From NCBI GenBank assembly GCA_963971535.1, contig OZ020601.1:19115314-19179313 (forward strand): a DNA stretch of 64,000 bases, given 5' to 3'. The notes under the pieces are model-generated. The model searched no databases. It saw only the letters and a program-made list of their open reading frames with translations, and was not told the origin of the DNA. The position numbers were made by a program, and so were the translations under genes. Of this stretch, positions 23,558-35,356 are shown in pieces (the stretch's first letter is position 1; the number at the start of each line of letters is the position of its first letter). The DNA comes from Notolepis coatsorum (lineage: Eukaryota > Chordata > Actinopteri > Aulopiformes > Paralepididae).

Positions 23558-23652
23558 ATTGCAAGGTCTGACATTGACCCCCTTTTCAGGAGTTGACCTA
23601 GAGCCCACCAAGGTCATGCATATCAAATTTGGTCAATGTCAGACCTTGCAAT
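23558..23652. mobile_element. Short hairpin element, right-arm copy
   Basis: This is the counterpart of 3080-3174, with the same 22-base inverted ends. The stretch 23653-25190 mirrors 1550-3080, including the 82 bp direct repeats, and holds no recognised gene. Confidence 0.7.
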
Positions 23653-25230
23653 ACACTGTAAGGCACTGTAAGGCTACTGTCCTGCCTCACTTCCAGTGAT
23701 GAAGCTAAGCTATGCTAACGGAGCGTCTATTCCCAAAGCTAAAATGCACGCACAGAGACAAAAAAGGTATGTATCTTCTTGTCTAACTCCAGGGAAGATG
23801 TTAAATAAGCTAATTTCCCAAAATGTTGGAGTTCCCCTTTAACAGGGGAGCAAGAGACTAAGTAGTAGGGGAAGGGCACAGAGAGACATGTTGTCAACAT
23901 TGGCAGGAGAAAAAACGTGCACATTTTAGCCCCACCCCTTCTCTCGGCCCCACCCCCTTGGCCCGCCCCCTCCCACCCGGCCCCGCCCCCTCCCAATGGA
24001 GCTGCCTCGTCGCTGCCATCTGCTGGTCAAAACCTGTATTAAGGAAATTCACTGTATTATTTTACAGATTACTTTTGTTTTCCTACTTTAAGTATAAATG
24101 CTATAAAAATACAGTAAATTACCTTTTATCAAAATATTAACCATTAAATAAAGGTTGTAATCTGTAAATGTATTTGATTTTACTGTAATTTGACAGTATT
24201 TGGAAACCATAGATGCCAGACATTTAGTTTTATTGCAGCTTTTTTTCTTACAGTGTACAGTCAGTGAATCCTAAATCTCCACTAGGCAACCACTTATCAG
24301 TCCAACAAGGACTGGGTGAACTAGTTGCTACATTAAATTAATCAGATACCTGGTTGAAAGTGAAATGCTGTGAACATCCCTGCATTAAGTGTAAGACAAA
24401 TTCAGTATAAATTCAGTTTATGTAGTAGTAGCATTAACATGTTCATATTTATTGAAATCTTACAATTCATACATAAATGTTATGATGAATTGAAAATGGG
24501 GGAAGAAGTCCTTCTCTGGTCTGCATCCCCTTAACAATTGTGTATTGCGCCATACTGTATTGTACCCATTCTGCAATCTGTTAAAGTTAGCAATCAATCA
24601 ATGTATTACCATAGTGTCTTTATACCTTCATCACTGTAGGCTACATATTAATACTACAACTCAAGAATAATCAAGAGGTTTATTTGTCACATACATAGTG
24701 AAATGCAGGTGGCCAGACATTTAGTTTTCTTGCAGCTTTTTTTCTTACAGTGTACAGTCAGTGAATCCTAAATCTCCACTAGGCAACCACTTAGGCCTAA
24801 AAAAAATAATGGTTTGTTTCCGGTTGACGACCGACCCTGCCGATTTAGGTGCGACCCAATATATTTAACGAGTTTAAAAAGTGAAGAAGGTTGAAATACA
24901 GTACAATCCCGGGAAAAACGGGAGTGTTGACAGCTAGATACACCAGTGCACCAGGAGGGTATGCATGAGGGGGATAAGGGGAAGTTCGGATGAATGTCCA
25001 GCAGGGGGAGGTACAGAGTGAGGAGCATAGTTCATGAGTGGAGGACTATTGTTCATGGGTGGAGGGATATTGTTCATGGGTGGAGGACGTCCATGGTAGA
25101 GTCCTGGGACAGGTGGGCCCTTACATCTTTAATGAGATTAGATTAGATTCTTTAATTATTCTTTAATGACCACCCAGCCAGGCTGGTGGAAGTCGTTATG
25201 AATGAACCCATTATCCCTCAGCCCCTCTTT

Positions 25231-25590
<360 letters not shown>

Positions 25591-26363
25591 TCTCTCTCTT
25601 TATCTTTGTCTGCCACAAGAGTATAAATGCCATGGTTGTGTCATCATTCTATGCTAGACGCTCAGCCCCGTGGAGGGGGGTCGGACTGTTCTTCTTCTCC
25701 GTGTGTTCTTGCAGACAATAAAAACACGATGAACATTAGCCTTCTAAATTAATCACGCTATATGTATTCTTTTTATGGTTGTTTGATTATTGTGTTATTT
25801 TGTGTAGTTATTGTGCGTGTTAAAAGCCTCCAATGGTTATTATAGTGTGTGTGCATGTGAACGTTTGCATGTTTCAACCACCTCCTATAATAGTGGGGAT
25901 CGCGGCTCTCTGACACCGTTATTTCGGGGGTCGCGGCCTGAACACTTTGGGAACCCCTGCACTAGGTGACAGTGATGTACCATAACACTACTCTGATAAC
26001 ACTACAGCAATGACAGTAATACATACTGGATACAATGAGAGAGCAGAGGCAACAGGATATGCATACAGCTACGTTGTATGAACCCTTGTAAGCATCCATG
26101 TATGAACCCTTGTATGAACCCTTGTACACACCTTGTATGAACCATTTTTAACTGATGAATAAAGATTAGAAAGCTCTGGTTATTATGGGTATAAGTTAGA
26201 TAGATAGATAACAGCCTGTGTGCTTCTCCTCTGGTCCACATGGGGGCAGTAAAACACCACTATTCTACGCGCTAATGGTGGGGCACACCATTCAATCAGA
26301 AACCATTATAGAACTCTATGGTTCTAATATAGAATGGGCTGAAAACGATGTGGCTGAAACCAT

Positions 26364-27684
26364 CGGCGTATTTAGACCACTATCACTAGGGCACGTGCCC
26401 TAGTGATGATCATCTGTGCCCCAGTGATAAAAAAAAAAAAAAAAAATGTTTTTTTTTTCTTTTTTTTTTTAACAAATGTTTTTTATTTTCCCTTTTTTAA
26501 CATGATCAAATGATCATTTAACATGATCAAATAATTATTATAATATTTGTTACTTCGCTTTGAAATATTATAGTGAAATATTTTGCACTGCATTTATCTT
26601 GTTGAAATCCTCCAACAGGCTCTTTTTTGTAAGTTGACTGGTTTGCACACCAATAATACAGTGCAATAATAGAATAGTAGAATAGATAGTAAAATTATGC
26701 AATAGAATGGCCAGAGTAAAATAGTGCTACAGTACAATCAACAGCGGGGTGTATTAGAAGGCTATGGTGAAGAGGTACGTTTTTAGCTTATTTCTGAAAA
26801 TATTAAGAGATCTAGCTTCCCTAATGTCCATAGGTAGTGTGTTCCATAACTTTGGTGCATAGTTAGCAAAGGCTGCATCCCTGATTTTCTTTAGACTGTG
26901 GCTTGGAACCTTCAATAGACCAGTAGTAGATGATCACAATGTTTATACTTTGTATATAAGGAGGAGGACCTTGAAATCAATTCTAAATGTTACCAGAAGC
27001 CAGTGTAGGTTACTTACTTGTAACTTCGGGTTTGATCCAAGGAGTAAGTTGCCCCATATTGCTCTGTAACATTTCTCTTTTTGTTATAGGACCGACTAGT
27101 AGGATTTCAGTTTTGCCCTCATTTAATTTTAGGAAGTTGTTCGTCATCCATTTGTTTATTGCTAAGAGACAGGCGGAAATGGAGTTTATAGCTGTGTGAT
27201 CATTTGGTTCAGCGGAGATGTACAATTGTGTGTCATCTGCGTAACTATGGAAACATACATTGTGCTTTCTAATGATGTCTCCTCAATGTTCAATGTTCAA
27301 TGCAATGTTCAATGCAAGTAAAGCACTTTAAACTTTAAGTATGACTAAATGCTTTATTGACTATATATATAGTAACTGTTCCAAAATGCATAGATTTATA
27401 TGTATTTTAGGGGTTTGTGTGGCTAGCTCTTTTTAATATAAATGTCAGATTGTTTTATTTATTTCATAGATTTCTATGCATTTCAGGAGTTTGGGGGGCT
27501 GGCTCCCCAAAATAATTAAATAACATAACCCTAACCTAACCCTAAAACCGAAATAAAGTTAAAAAAAAATAGTTACAAAATCCACCCATTTTCGCCCACA
27601 AACCGGCCAAAACCGGCCACATTTTTTTCGTAGTTGTTGGTGCCCTTCTGTGCCCTACTGAAGTGCTGGGTCTAGATACGCCCC
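26364..27684. mobile_element. 1.32 kb inverted-repeat element present only in the right arm
   Basis: The ends are CGGCGTATTTAGACC and GGTCTAGATACGCCCC, an imperfect inverted repeat of about 30 bp that includes an inner GGGCAC motif. A perfect 13 bp direct repeat, TGGCTGAAACCAT, flanks it (26351-26363 and 27685-27697), and the left arm has this sequence once near 425-440. Inside are poly-A and poly-T runs (26429-26470) and, on the minus strand, L2-type reverse transcriptase debris. A 13 bp duplication is long for a hAT (8 bp), so the class is uncertain. Confidence 0.75.
26700..27290 (-). pseudogene. Decayed CR1/L2-clade LINE reverse transcriptase fragment
   Basis: Minus-strand translation gives SYADDTQLYISAEPND, then INKWMTNNFLKLNEGKTE and LLVG. 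YADD is the catalytic motif of the reverse transcriptase, and the following NKWM-NFLKLNxxKTE is the usual sequence after it in CR1/L2-type elements. Later parts (toward 26700) are frame-broken. The same family recurs near 60660-60900, which shares CTAATGTCCATAGGTAG. This fragment is nested in the 1.32 kb element. Confidence 0.75.
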
Positions 27685-27861
27685 TGGCTGAAACCATTAT
27701 AATATAAAACGCTATGGTTGTAACGATTATATTATTTAACAATATGGTTGTAACCATTTTAATATAGAACTATATGGTTGTAATCATTATAAATAATATA
27801 GAAATATATGGTTGTAACCATTATAATGTAAAACGCTATGGCTGTAACTATTATAATATAG

Positions 27862-28180
<319 letters not shown>

Positions 28181-28443
28181 TTTGTATGCATAGACAGTAT
28201 GTACCAGGCTGTATGTGAAACTCCTTTTATTCTCCAGCAGCTGACAGGTAGTTCATATTAATGATGTTAATATCTTTGTCTGAAATAACATGATGTACTT
28301 CTTGCCATATGGCCAGGAGGGTTTCATGTCTTCACATTAACAAGATTAACACCATCCACCTCGGGCACCTTCCCCCTCCAGTAGCCAGCATCTCTCAATT
28401 CTTTTTTTGGACTCTGATTTCCCTTTTTCACCTCAGCCGCTCC

Positions 28444-29022
28444 GCTGTGCTCTCCTCTCCTGACGCCACGTTAACCTCACCTGTTATCTCTCCTCTCCTG
28501 ACGCCACGTTAACCTCACCTGTTATCTCTCCTCTCCTGACGCCACGTTAACCTCACCTGTTATCTCTCCTCTCCTGACGCCACGTTAACCTCACCTGTTA
28601 TCTCTCCTCTCCTGACGCCACGTTAACCTCACCTGTTATCTCTCCTCTCCTGACGCCACGTTAACCTCACCTGTTATCTCTCCTCTCCTGACGCCACGCT
28701 AACCTCACCTGTTATCTCTCCTCTCCCGACGCCACGTTAACCTCACCTGTTATCTCTCCTCTCCTGACGCCACGTTAACCTCACCTGTTATCTCTCCTCT
28801 CCTGACGCCACGTTAACCTCACCTGTTATCTCTCCTCTCCTGACGCCACGTTAACCTCACCTGTTATCTCTCCTCTCCTGACGCCACGTTAACCTCACCT
28901 GTTATCTCTCCTCTCCTGACGCCACGTTAACCTCACCTGTTATCTCTCCTCTCCTGACGCCACGTTAACCTCACCTGTTATCTCTCCTCTCCTGACGCCA
29001 CGCTAACCTCACCTGTTATCTC
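28444..29022. repeat. 38 bp minisatellite, about 15 units
   Basis: The unit is TCTCCTCTCCTGACGCCACG plus TTAACCTCACCTGTTATC, and it is very homogeneous (rare CTAACC and CCCGACG variants), which suggests recent expansion. The stretch 29023-29317 shows only a retroelement-tail-like TTGAATCTAATCGAATCTAA. Confidence 0.92.
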
Positions 29023-29317
29023 GTCCCACGCCGCTTTTTTGGGCGGCCTTCTTGTACCCGTATTGACGCTATACTAAATAAGATCTCACGCTAAGACGGC
29101 ATGTTAATACTACAACTCTGTACACACATAAGCACTATTACTCTGTAGTATTTATATATTTTATACCCAGTTTAAGTGTACGTTACTGTTACATTGGTAC
29201 TTTGGTAACTTGTTTTCCTTGGGTAATGTAATTGTGCTGTGTCTGTGATGACAATACATTTGAATCTAATCGAATCTAATTTTAATCAGTCACAAATTGC
29301 TTTCGCACTACAGATAC

Positions 29318-30330
29318 TACGATGATGCTCTGAGAGGATGATGCTCTGAGACGATGATGCTCTGAGACGATGATGCTCTGAGGGGATGATGCTCTGAGGG
29401 GATGATGTTCTGAGGGGATGATGCTCTGAGGGGATGATGTTCTGAGGGGATGATGTTCTGAGGGGATGATGCTCTGAGGGGATGATGTTCTGAGGGGATG
29501 ATGCTCTGAGAGGATGATGCTCTGAGAGGATGAAGTTCTGAGACGATGATGCTCTGAGGGGATGATGCTCTGAGAGGATGATGATGCTCTGAGAGGATGA
29601 TGCACTGAGGGGATGATGCTCTGAGGGGATGATGCTCTGAGAGGATGATGCTCTGAGGGGATGATGCTCTGAGAGGATGATGTTCTGAGGGGATGATGCT
29701 CTGAGAGGATGATGCTCTGAGGGGATGATGCTCTGAGGGGATGATGCTCTGAGGGGATGATGCTCTGAGGGGATGATGCTCTGAGAGGATGATGCTCTGA
29801 GACGATGATGCTCTGAGACGATGATGCTCTGAGGGGATGATGCTCTGAGGGGATGATGTTCTGAGGGGATGATGCTCTGAGGGGATGATGTTCTGAGGGG
29901 ATGATGTTCTGAGGGGATGATGCTCTGAGGGGATGATGTTCTGAGGGGATGATGCTCTGAGAGGATGATGCTCTGAGAGGATGAAGTTCTGAGACGATGA
30001 TGCTCTGAGGGGATGATGCTCTGAGAGGATGATGATGCTCTGAGAGGATGATGCTCTGAGGGGATGATGCTCTGAGGGGATGATGCTCTGAGAGGATGAT
30101 GCTCTGAGAGGATGATGCTCTGAGAGGATGATGCTCTGAGAGGATGATGCTCTGAAAGGATGATGCTCTGAGGGGATGATGTTCTGAGGGGATGATGCTC
30201 TGAGAGGATGATGCTCTGAGAGGATGAAGTTCTGAGGGGATGATGCTCTGAGAGGATGATGCTCTGAGAGGATTAAGTTCTGAGAGGATGATGCTCTGAG
30301 AGGATGAAGCTCTGAGAGGATGATGCTCTG
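29318..30330. repeat. 16 bp minisatellite, about 60 units
   Basis: The unit is GATGATGCTCTGAGGG with A/G and C/T variants. Since 16 is not a multiple of three, the three frames cycle and give very long apparent minus-strand proteins (SEHHPLRASSPQSIIP repeated). I regard these as artefacts. Confidence 0.92.
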
Positions 30331-30426
30331 AATAAACAAACAGGAATCCTGACATTCCAAAGAAAATCACCCTTTGAAACAAAGTGAACCAACATTACTC
30401 TTAGAGGATGCTTATTTATGTGGTAA

Positions 30427-31410
30427 AACTAAATATACATCATACTGTATGTATTCAATACTAAATATACATCATACTGTATGTATTCAATACTAAATAT
30501 ACATCATACTGTATGTATTCAATACTAAATATACATCATACTGTATGTATTCAATACTAAATATTAGGGCTGACCCCTATTAGTCCATTAGTCGACTAAT
30601 CGGTCGAAAGGAGCTGTAGTCGACTGCCAACCTCTTAGTCAAAAAGTCAAAAAAAAAAAAAAAAAAATATCATTCTTTCCAAAAGAAAATAGGCCTAGAA
30701 GCGTGGCTAACGCTAATGGCACGCATACCAGAGGCTAACTGCCTAAGAAAACAGGCACAGAGGCACTGAAAGAGGATTTCACCCATCTAATGAACACACT
30801 AGACTAGACAAATATCAAGATGTATCCATCAGTGGACCAATTGCATGCTTTTGCAGAGGACAAGAAGCCTTCAGTCGACTCCTTCAGACATTAAGCACCC
30901 CCACAGCCCAAATGGAATGATAAAAAAAAAATATATATATTATACTTTTTTTAGTCGACTAACGGCACATTTTGGCCAATCATAGTCGACTATCCAAATC
31001 CTTAGTCGGGGACAGCCCTACTAAATATACATCATACTGTATGTATTCAATACTAAATATACATCATACTGTATGTATTCAATACTAAATATATATCATA
31101 CTGTATGTATTCAATACTAAATATACATCATACTGTATGTATTCAATACTAAATATACATCATACTGTATGTATTCAATATTAAATATATACAATATTAA
31201 ATATATATCATACTGTATGTATTCAATATTAAATAGATATCATACTGTATGTATTCAATACTAAATATATATCATACTGTATGTATTCAATATTAAATAT
31301 ATATCATACTGTATGTATTCAATACTAAAGATATATCATACTGTATGTATTCAATACTAAAGATATATCATACTGTATGTATTCAATACTAAAGAGATAT
31401 ATCATACTTT
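30427..31410. repeat. 32 bp minisatellite split by a MITE
   Basis: The unit is TACTAAATATACATCATACT plus GTATGTATTCAA. About four units precede and about twelve follow the insertion at 30565-31020; the later units drift. Confidence 0.9.
30565..31020. mobile_element. hAT-type MITE, 456 bp, inside the 32 bp array
   Basis: The ends are TAGGGCTGACCCC and GGGGACAGCCCTA, followed inward by several TAGTCGACTA motifs. CTAAATAT flanks both sides (30557-30564 and 31021-31028), consistent with an 8 bp hAT target duplication, although it is also part of the repeat unit. There is no transposase. A related end appears at 51881. Confidence 0.8.
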
Positions 31411-31865
31411 ATTTAGACTTTTCAGAGGTTAGTTTTCCCCCAAAAAACCTGTAATATTGGAGGTAATATACGTGTATATCCTGATTTAAGATGAGCATTG
31501 TTTAAAGATTATTTTCAATCAGCTTGGATCTCTGCATACACACCAGTAATAGACAGGAAACCTTGGGCCTTGACCCTCTCTCCATCCATCCTAATCAGAG
31601 TCCTGTTGTCACTGAGGTCTACTGAGGTCTACTGAAATCTGGCCAATTGAAGTCTACCGAGGTCTATTGAGTCAGTCACAGCCATCTCATTTGGCTAACT
31701 TCGTTATAGTGTTTGGATGCTTTTTCTAGGTTGCAGTGTGGTTGTAGTGTGGTCAAATTGTCATGGCAGGGTGGTCTTAATATAGTGTTATAGTGATCAT
31801 AGTGTGGGCATAGTGTGGTTGTAGTGTGGTTATATTGTGGTCATATTATGGTCATATTGTGGTAT

Positions 31866-32520
31866 ATGATTGATTGATTGATATTAAAAAAAAAATGTGC
31901 CTTACATACAGATGTATGCCCAGCCCATATGGGCTTACAAGACACATAAACAATAAGTGATCTTATAGACCAAGATGGCCACAAAAAATAAAACATAATA
32001 ACAAGCTGTAAACAATGTACTTCAAAGAAACAAGAGGAATTCGTATAAAATGATATAGGATATAATGTGTTTGTCCCAATGCCATGCTTTCTCCAAAAAT
32101 CCTGCAAAACTGAAAATCTCCTCCACAAAAAACAAACTCAACATACAACTCTCAGACTGCCAAAACAAATCCAGATTTACAAATTGTAAATAAAACCCTC
32201 CTCAAGTCGGTGTACAAGGGGCAGTGAAAAACAAAATTAAATTCATCCTCCACCACTCCCAGATCACAGAGAACACACAACCGCTCCTCCTCAGGTGTAC
32301 CTTGGAATCTACCCACTTCCACAGCCAATGGGAGGGTGCCAGACCTTAACTGGGCACACAGAGACATCCGTCTTCTCTTTAAATTTAACATTACATAAGG
32401 TTCAGTTCCATATCTCCACCTTCCACTTATCCTGATGGATTGTTGGTCATTTTGGTTTAATTATATTAACCTTACACTGCAGATTATTCATAAAAGTCCT
32501 ACTTAAATCAGCAGAAGAAA
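31866..32520 (-). pseudogene. 5'-truncated LINE, C-terminal part of ORF2
   Basis: Minus-strand translation of 32152-32391 gives MSLCAQLRSGTLPLAVEVGR, then EERLCVLCDLGVVEDEFNF and FHCPLY. The spacing C-x2-C...H-x4-C is the zinc knuckle found at the end of several LINE ORF2 proteins. The 3' end (31866-31900) has a poly-A stretch and an AATC tail. No intact frame remains. Confidence 0.7.
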
Positions 32521-32539
32521 AAATCATGGACATCTCTCT

Positions 32540-33190
32540 TGACCAGGGTATAAGTGTGGTTGTAGTGTGATCATAGTGTGGTTGTATCATGGTCGTAGTA
32601 TGGTCATATCGTTGTATAAGTGTGGTTGTAGTGTGGTCATAGTGTGGTCATAATGTGGTCATAGAGTGGTTATATTGTGGACATAGAGCGGTCATATCGT
32701 GCTTGTAGTGTGATCATAGTGTGGTTGTATAGTGGTTGTAATGGGGTTGTAGTGTGATTATAGTGTGGTTGTATAGTGGTTGTAATATGGTCGTAGTGTG
32801 GTCGTAGTGTGGTCATAGTGTGGTCATAGTGTTGTCATAGTGTGTAGTCGTATTGTGGTCGTATTGTGGTCATAGTGTGGTCACAGCGTGGTCATATTGT
32901 GGTCATATTGTGGTCACAGTATTGTGGTCACAGTGTGGTCAAATTGTGGTCGCAGTGTGGTCACCGTGTTGTCATATTGTGGTCATATTGTGGTCATATT
33001 GTGGTCACAGTGTGGTCACAGTGTGGTCATATTGTGGTCACAGTGTGGTCATATTGTGGTCACAGTGTGGTCATATTGTGGTCACTGTGGTCATATTGTG
33101 GTCATATTGTGGTCACAGTGTTGTCATATTGTGGTCACAGTGTGGTCCTAGTGTGGTCGTATTGTGATAATAGTTTGGTCATAAGTTGGT
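32540..33190. repeat. 11 bp minisatellite (GTGGTCATATT type)
   Basis: Degenerate units of GTGGTCATATT and GTGGTCACAGT. Related GTGGTTGTAGT units begin at about 31740 and are interrupted by the LINE fragment at 31866-32520. Frames reading HIVVTVWSYCG are artefacts. Confidence 0.85.
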
Positions 33191-34363
33191 AAAAGTAAGT
33201 CAGAACTGGAAAGTTTCACAAAAATAGGCCTTTACCAGCCACCGAACTCTGACCTCCAAGTGGGACAGTCAGGATTTTTGTGGAGCTCCAATATCTCCGA
33301 CTTGATGTTTAGTGACGTCATGTTAACAAAATCATATGGTAGTATATTAGTCTAATTTAAAACAGTGTGCTATATGCTTTGATCTGTTTTGACTGTAGTA
33401 GTAAGGTGAAAAGTACAGCAAGTAAACTGATTAGGTGAACTGATTAGATACCTGCAGACAGCAGCAGAAGTACAGTAGGAACAGTTCTGTACCGGCTAGT
33501 CACCACCAGTCAGAGCCGACACCATGTTTTGTTTTTACCTGAATGATTGAATGGAGCTGGAGCTCAGAGTTCCCACATCATCAAATCAGAAACGGCCGAG
33601 TTCTGACTTGCAACGAATGCAGCTTTGTACACTGTAGGTGCATTTGGCTGGTCATTACCAACTCTTAAAGTTCTACATTTCCGAGTTTACCACTAGGGAA
33701 TTGCACTCAAACAGCCAACCAAATGGGAAATACCAGTAGTAAACATGGGCTAGTTCCAGGATACCCCAATTTACAATTTGTGACATATCAGTAACCTATC
33801 ACCTTTTAAGTAAACATATTTTATTATGAACATGGAGTATTATTAGACATCAACAGAAATATCATATTGACATACTGGGATTCACAAAGATTGATCAAAG
33901 GTTGAATAATCTGCTGAATCTGCTGCTTTGGATCTGACTGGTCCTGACTTTCTGACCAAACCACCGCACGTGAACAATATCACCTCGTAAATATGACTTG
34001 GTCACATGATACATTTACAACTTTACGAGTCAACAAGGACGGACCAAACAAACCATATCTGGCCAAGGTGATGAAATATGAACATCAGATCATTAGAACA
34101 TGTATTCTTACTTCCTGTTAGCATACGACTAAAAGGATTGTGGTACCAGAATGCAGTTGTGCAGAGTGCAGTGTGAACAGGGCTTATGTCTGTGATTGGA
34201 CAGGTGGTGTGTGACCGGGACTACATGTATGTTTGGACAGGTGATGTGTGACCGGGACTACATGTATGTTTGGACAGGTGATGTGTGTGTTTGTGTGTTA
34301 TGAGGAGGAGGCGTGGTCATTATGGGGAGGAGGCGTGGTCAGTAGGAGGAGGAGGCGTGGTCA
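33191..34363. other. Region downstream of the cholecystokinin-family stop codon
   Basis: This stretch lies 3' of the prohormone terminal exon on the minus strand and should include its 3' UTR. A triplicated GGCGTGGTCA motif (about 34312-34363) and a GACCGGGACTACATGTATGT duplication (34213-34270) lie next to the stop codon. A TTTATT (minus-strand AATAAA) near 33829 is a possible poly-A signal. No other gene is seen. Confidence 0.5.
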
Positions 34364-34497
34364 TTAGGAGGAGTAGTCATACTCCTCAGCGCTGCGCCGG
34401 CCGAAGTCCATCCAGCCCAGATAATCCCTGTCCTCTATCCTGTGGGCGGGGCCTGGACCGCTAGCTCTGCTGCTCAGAGAGGAGCGTGTCTGGTGAC
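34364..34497 (-). CDS. cck: Cholecystokinin/gastrin-family prohormone, terminal coding exon
   Basis: Minus-strand translation gives 43 residues and a TAA stop. It contains [20 protein letters not shown] and then [12 protein letters not shown] is the CCK octapeptide (Tyr for sulfation), Gly108 is the amide donor, Arg109-Arg110 is the convertase site, and SAEEYxYSS is the usual C-terminal flank. The single Arg99 before Asp marks the CCK-8 cut, and Arg before Ile-Glu-Asp-Arg marks a CCK-12 form. The exon follows a polypyrimidine tract ending CTCTCCAG and starts with GT, completing a Gly codon split with the exon at 46142 (phase 1). CCK is a secreted gut and brain peptide acting on G-protein-coupled CCK receptors. 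Leu in the variable position favours CCK over teleost gastrin-like forms. Confidence 0.92.
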
Positions 34498-35056
34498 CTG
34501 GAGAGAGACAGACAGATAGAAAGACAGAGACACAGAAACAGAGAGAGGGAGGGAGAGAGAGACAGATAGAGAGACAGAGACAGGGAGAGGGAGAGAAAGA
34601 CAGATAGAGAGAGAGGGAGGGAGAGAGACAGAGACAAATAGAGAGTGAGAGAGACAGAGACAGTCATTGCACCCTCAGTGAGCCTGAAACTGAGATACAC
34701 TTCCTCACCAAATGTGAAAAATATAAAGATATTAGAGAAACGCATTAAAAAAATTTTAATTAATAAAAAAAGGCTTTCTTGCACTACCAGATACAGAAAA
34801 ACGACCAGTCCTACTAGTGGAGGACTCAACACGCTGTGAGCTAGCAGCAGCATATGTTGCTGCCTGCCACAAACTGAGGGACAGTGAGTGACAGTCACCT
34901 GACATGTTTACGCCGTAATACTTGATGTTTTATTTTACGATGATATTTTGTATGTACTTATATCTGTTTGTAATCCATGTTTATGTTTAATATTGCTTTG
35001 GCAACATGTAGAAGTACGTCATGCCAATAAAGCCATTTGAATTGAATTGAATTGAG
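34498..35056 (+). mobile_element. GA-rich tract and LINE 3' end in the prohormone intron
   Basis: A GAGAGACAGA tract (34500-34660) is followed by plus-strand sequence that reads SEPETEIHFLTKCEKYKDIR, a LINE C-terminal H-x4-C motif. The 3' part ends CATGCCAATAAAGCCATTTG and a GAATT pentamer tail at 35056, a typical LINE 3' end. The frame is broken by stops. Confidence 0.7.
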
Positions 35057-35069
35057 AGGGAGAGAGACA

Positions 35070-35345
35070 AAGAAAGGTTGAGTCATCGAGCTGAATCTGC
35101 TGCCTTGAACTGGATTGGTTCTAAATCTGCTGCCTTAGATCTGATTGGTTCCTCCGAATCTGTTGCCTTAGATCTGATTGATTCTGAATCTGCTGCCTTA
35201 TCTGATTGATTCTGAATCTGCTGCCTTAGATCTGATTGGTTCAGAATATACTGCCTTGAATCTGATTACTTCTGAATCTGCTGATTTGGATCTAATTGCT
35301 TCTGAATCTGCTGCCTTGGATCGGATTGGTTCTGACTTTTCTGAC
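35070..35345. repeat. 30 bp minisatellite
   Basis: About eight units of CTGCCTTAGATCTGATTGGT plus TCTGAATCTG with drift. A related string occurs once at about 33910-33950. Confidence 0.85.
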
Positions 35346-35356
35346 CTAACTAGCGC

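Noticed and set aside
28444..29022. Regular 38 bp repeats as a CRISPR array
   Set aside because: There are no unique spacers: units are joined directly. The same holds for the 31 and 65 bp arrays, and the window is eukaryotic.
29282..30382. Minus-strand reading frames of 366 and 347 residues
   Set aside because: They come from a 16 bp tandem repeat whose three phases all stay open; the protein is a cyclic repeat with no domain and no splice or start context.
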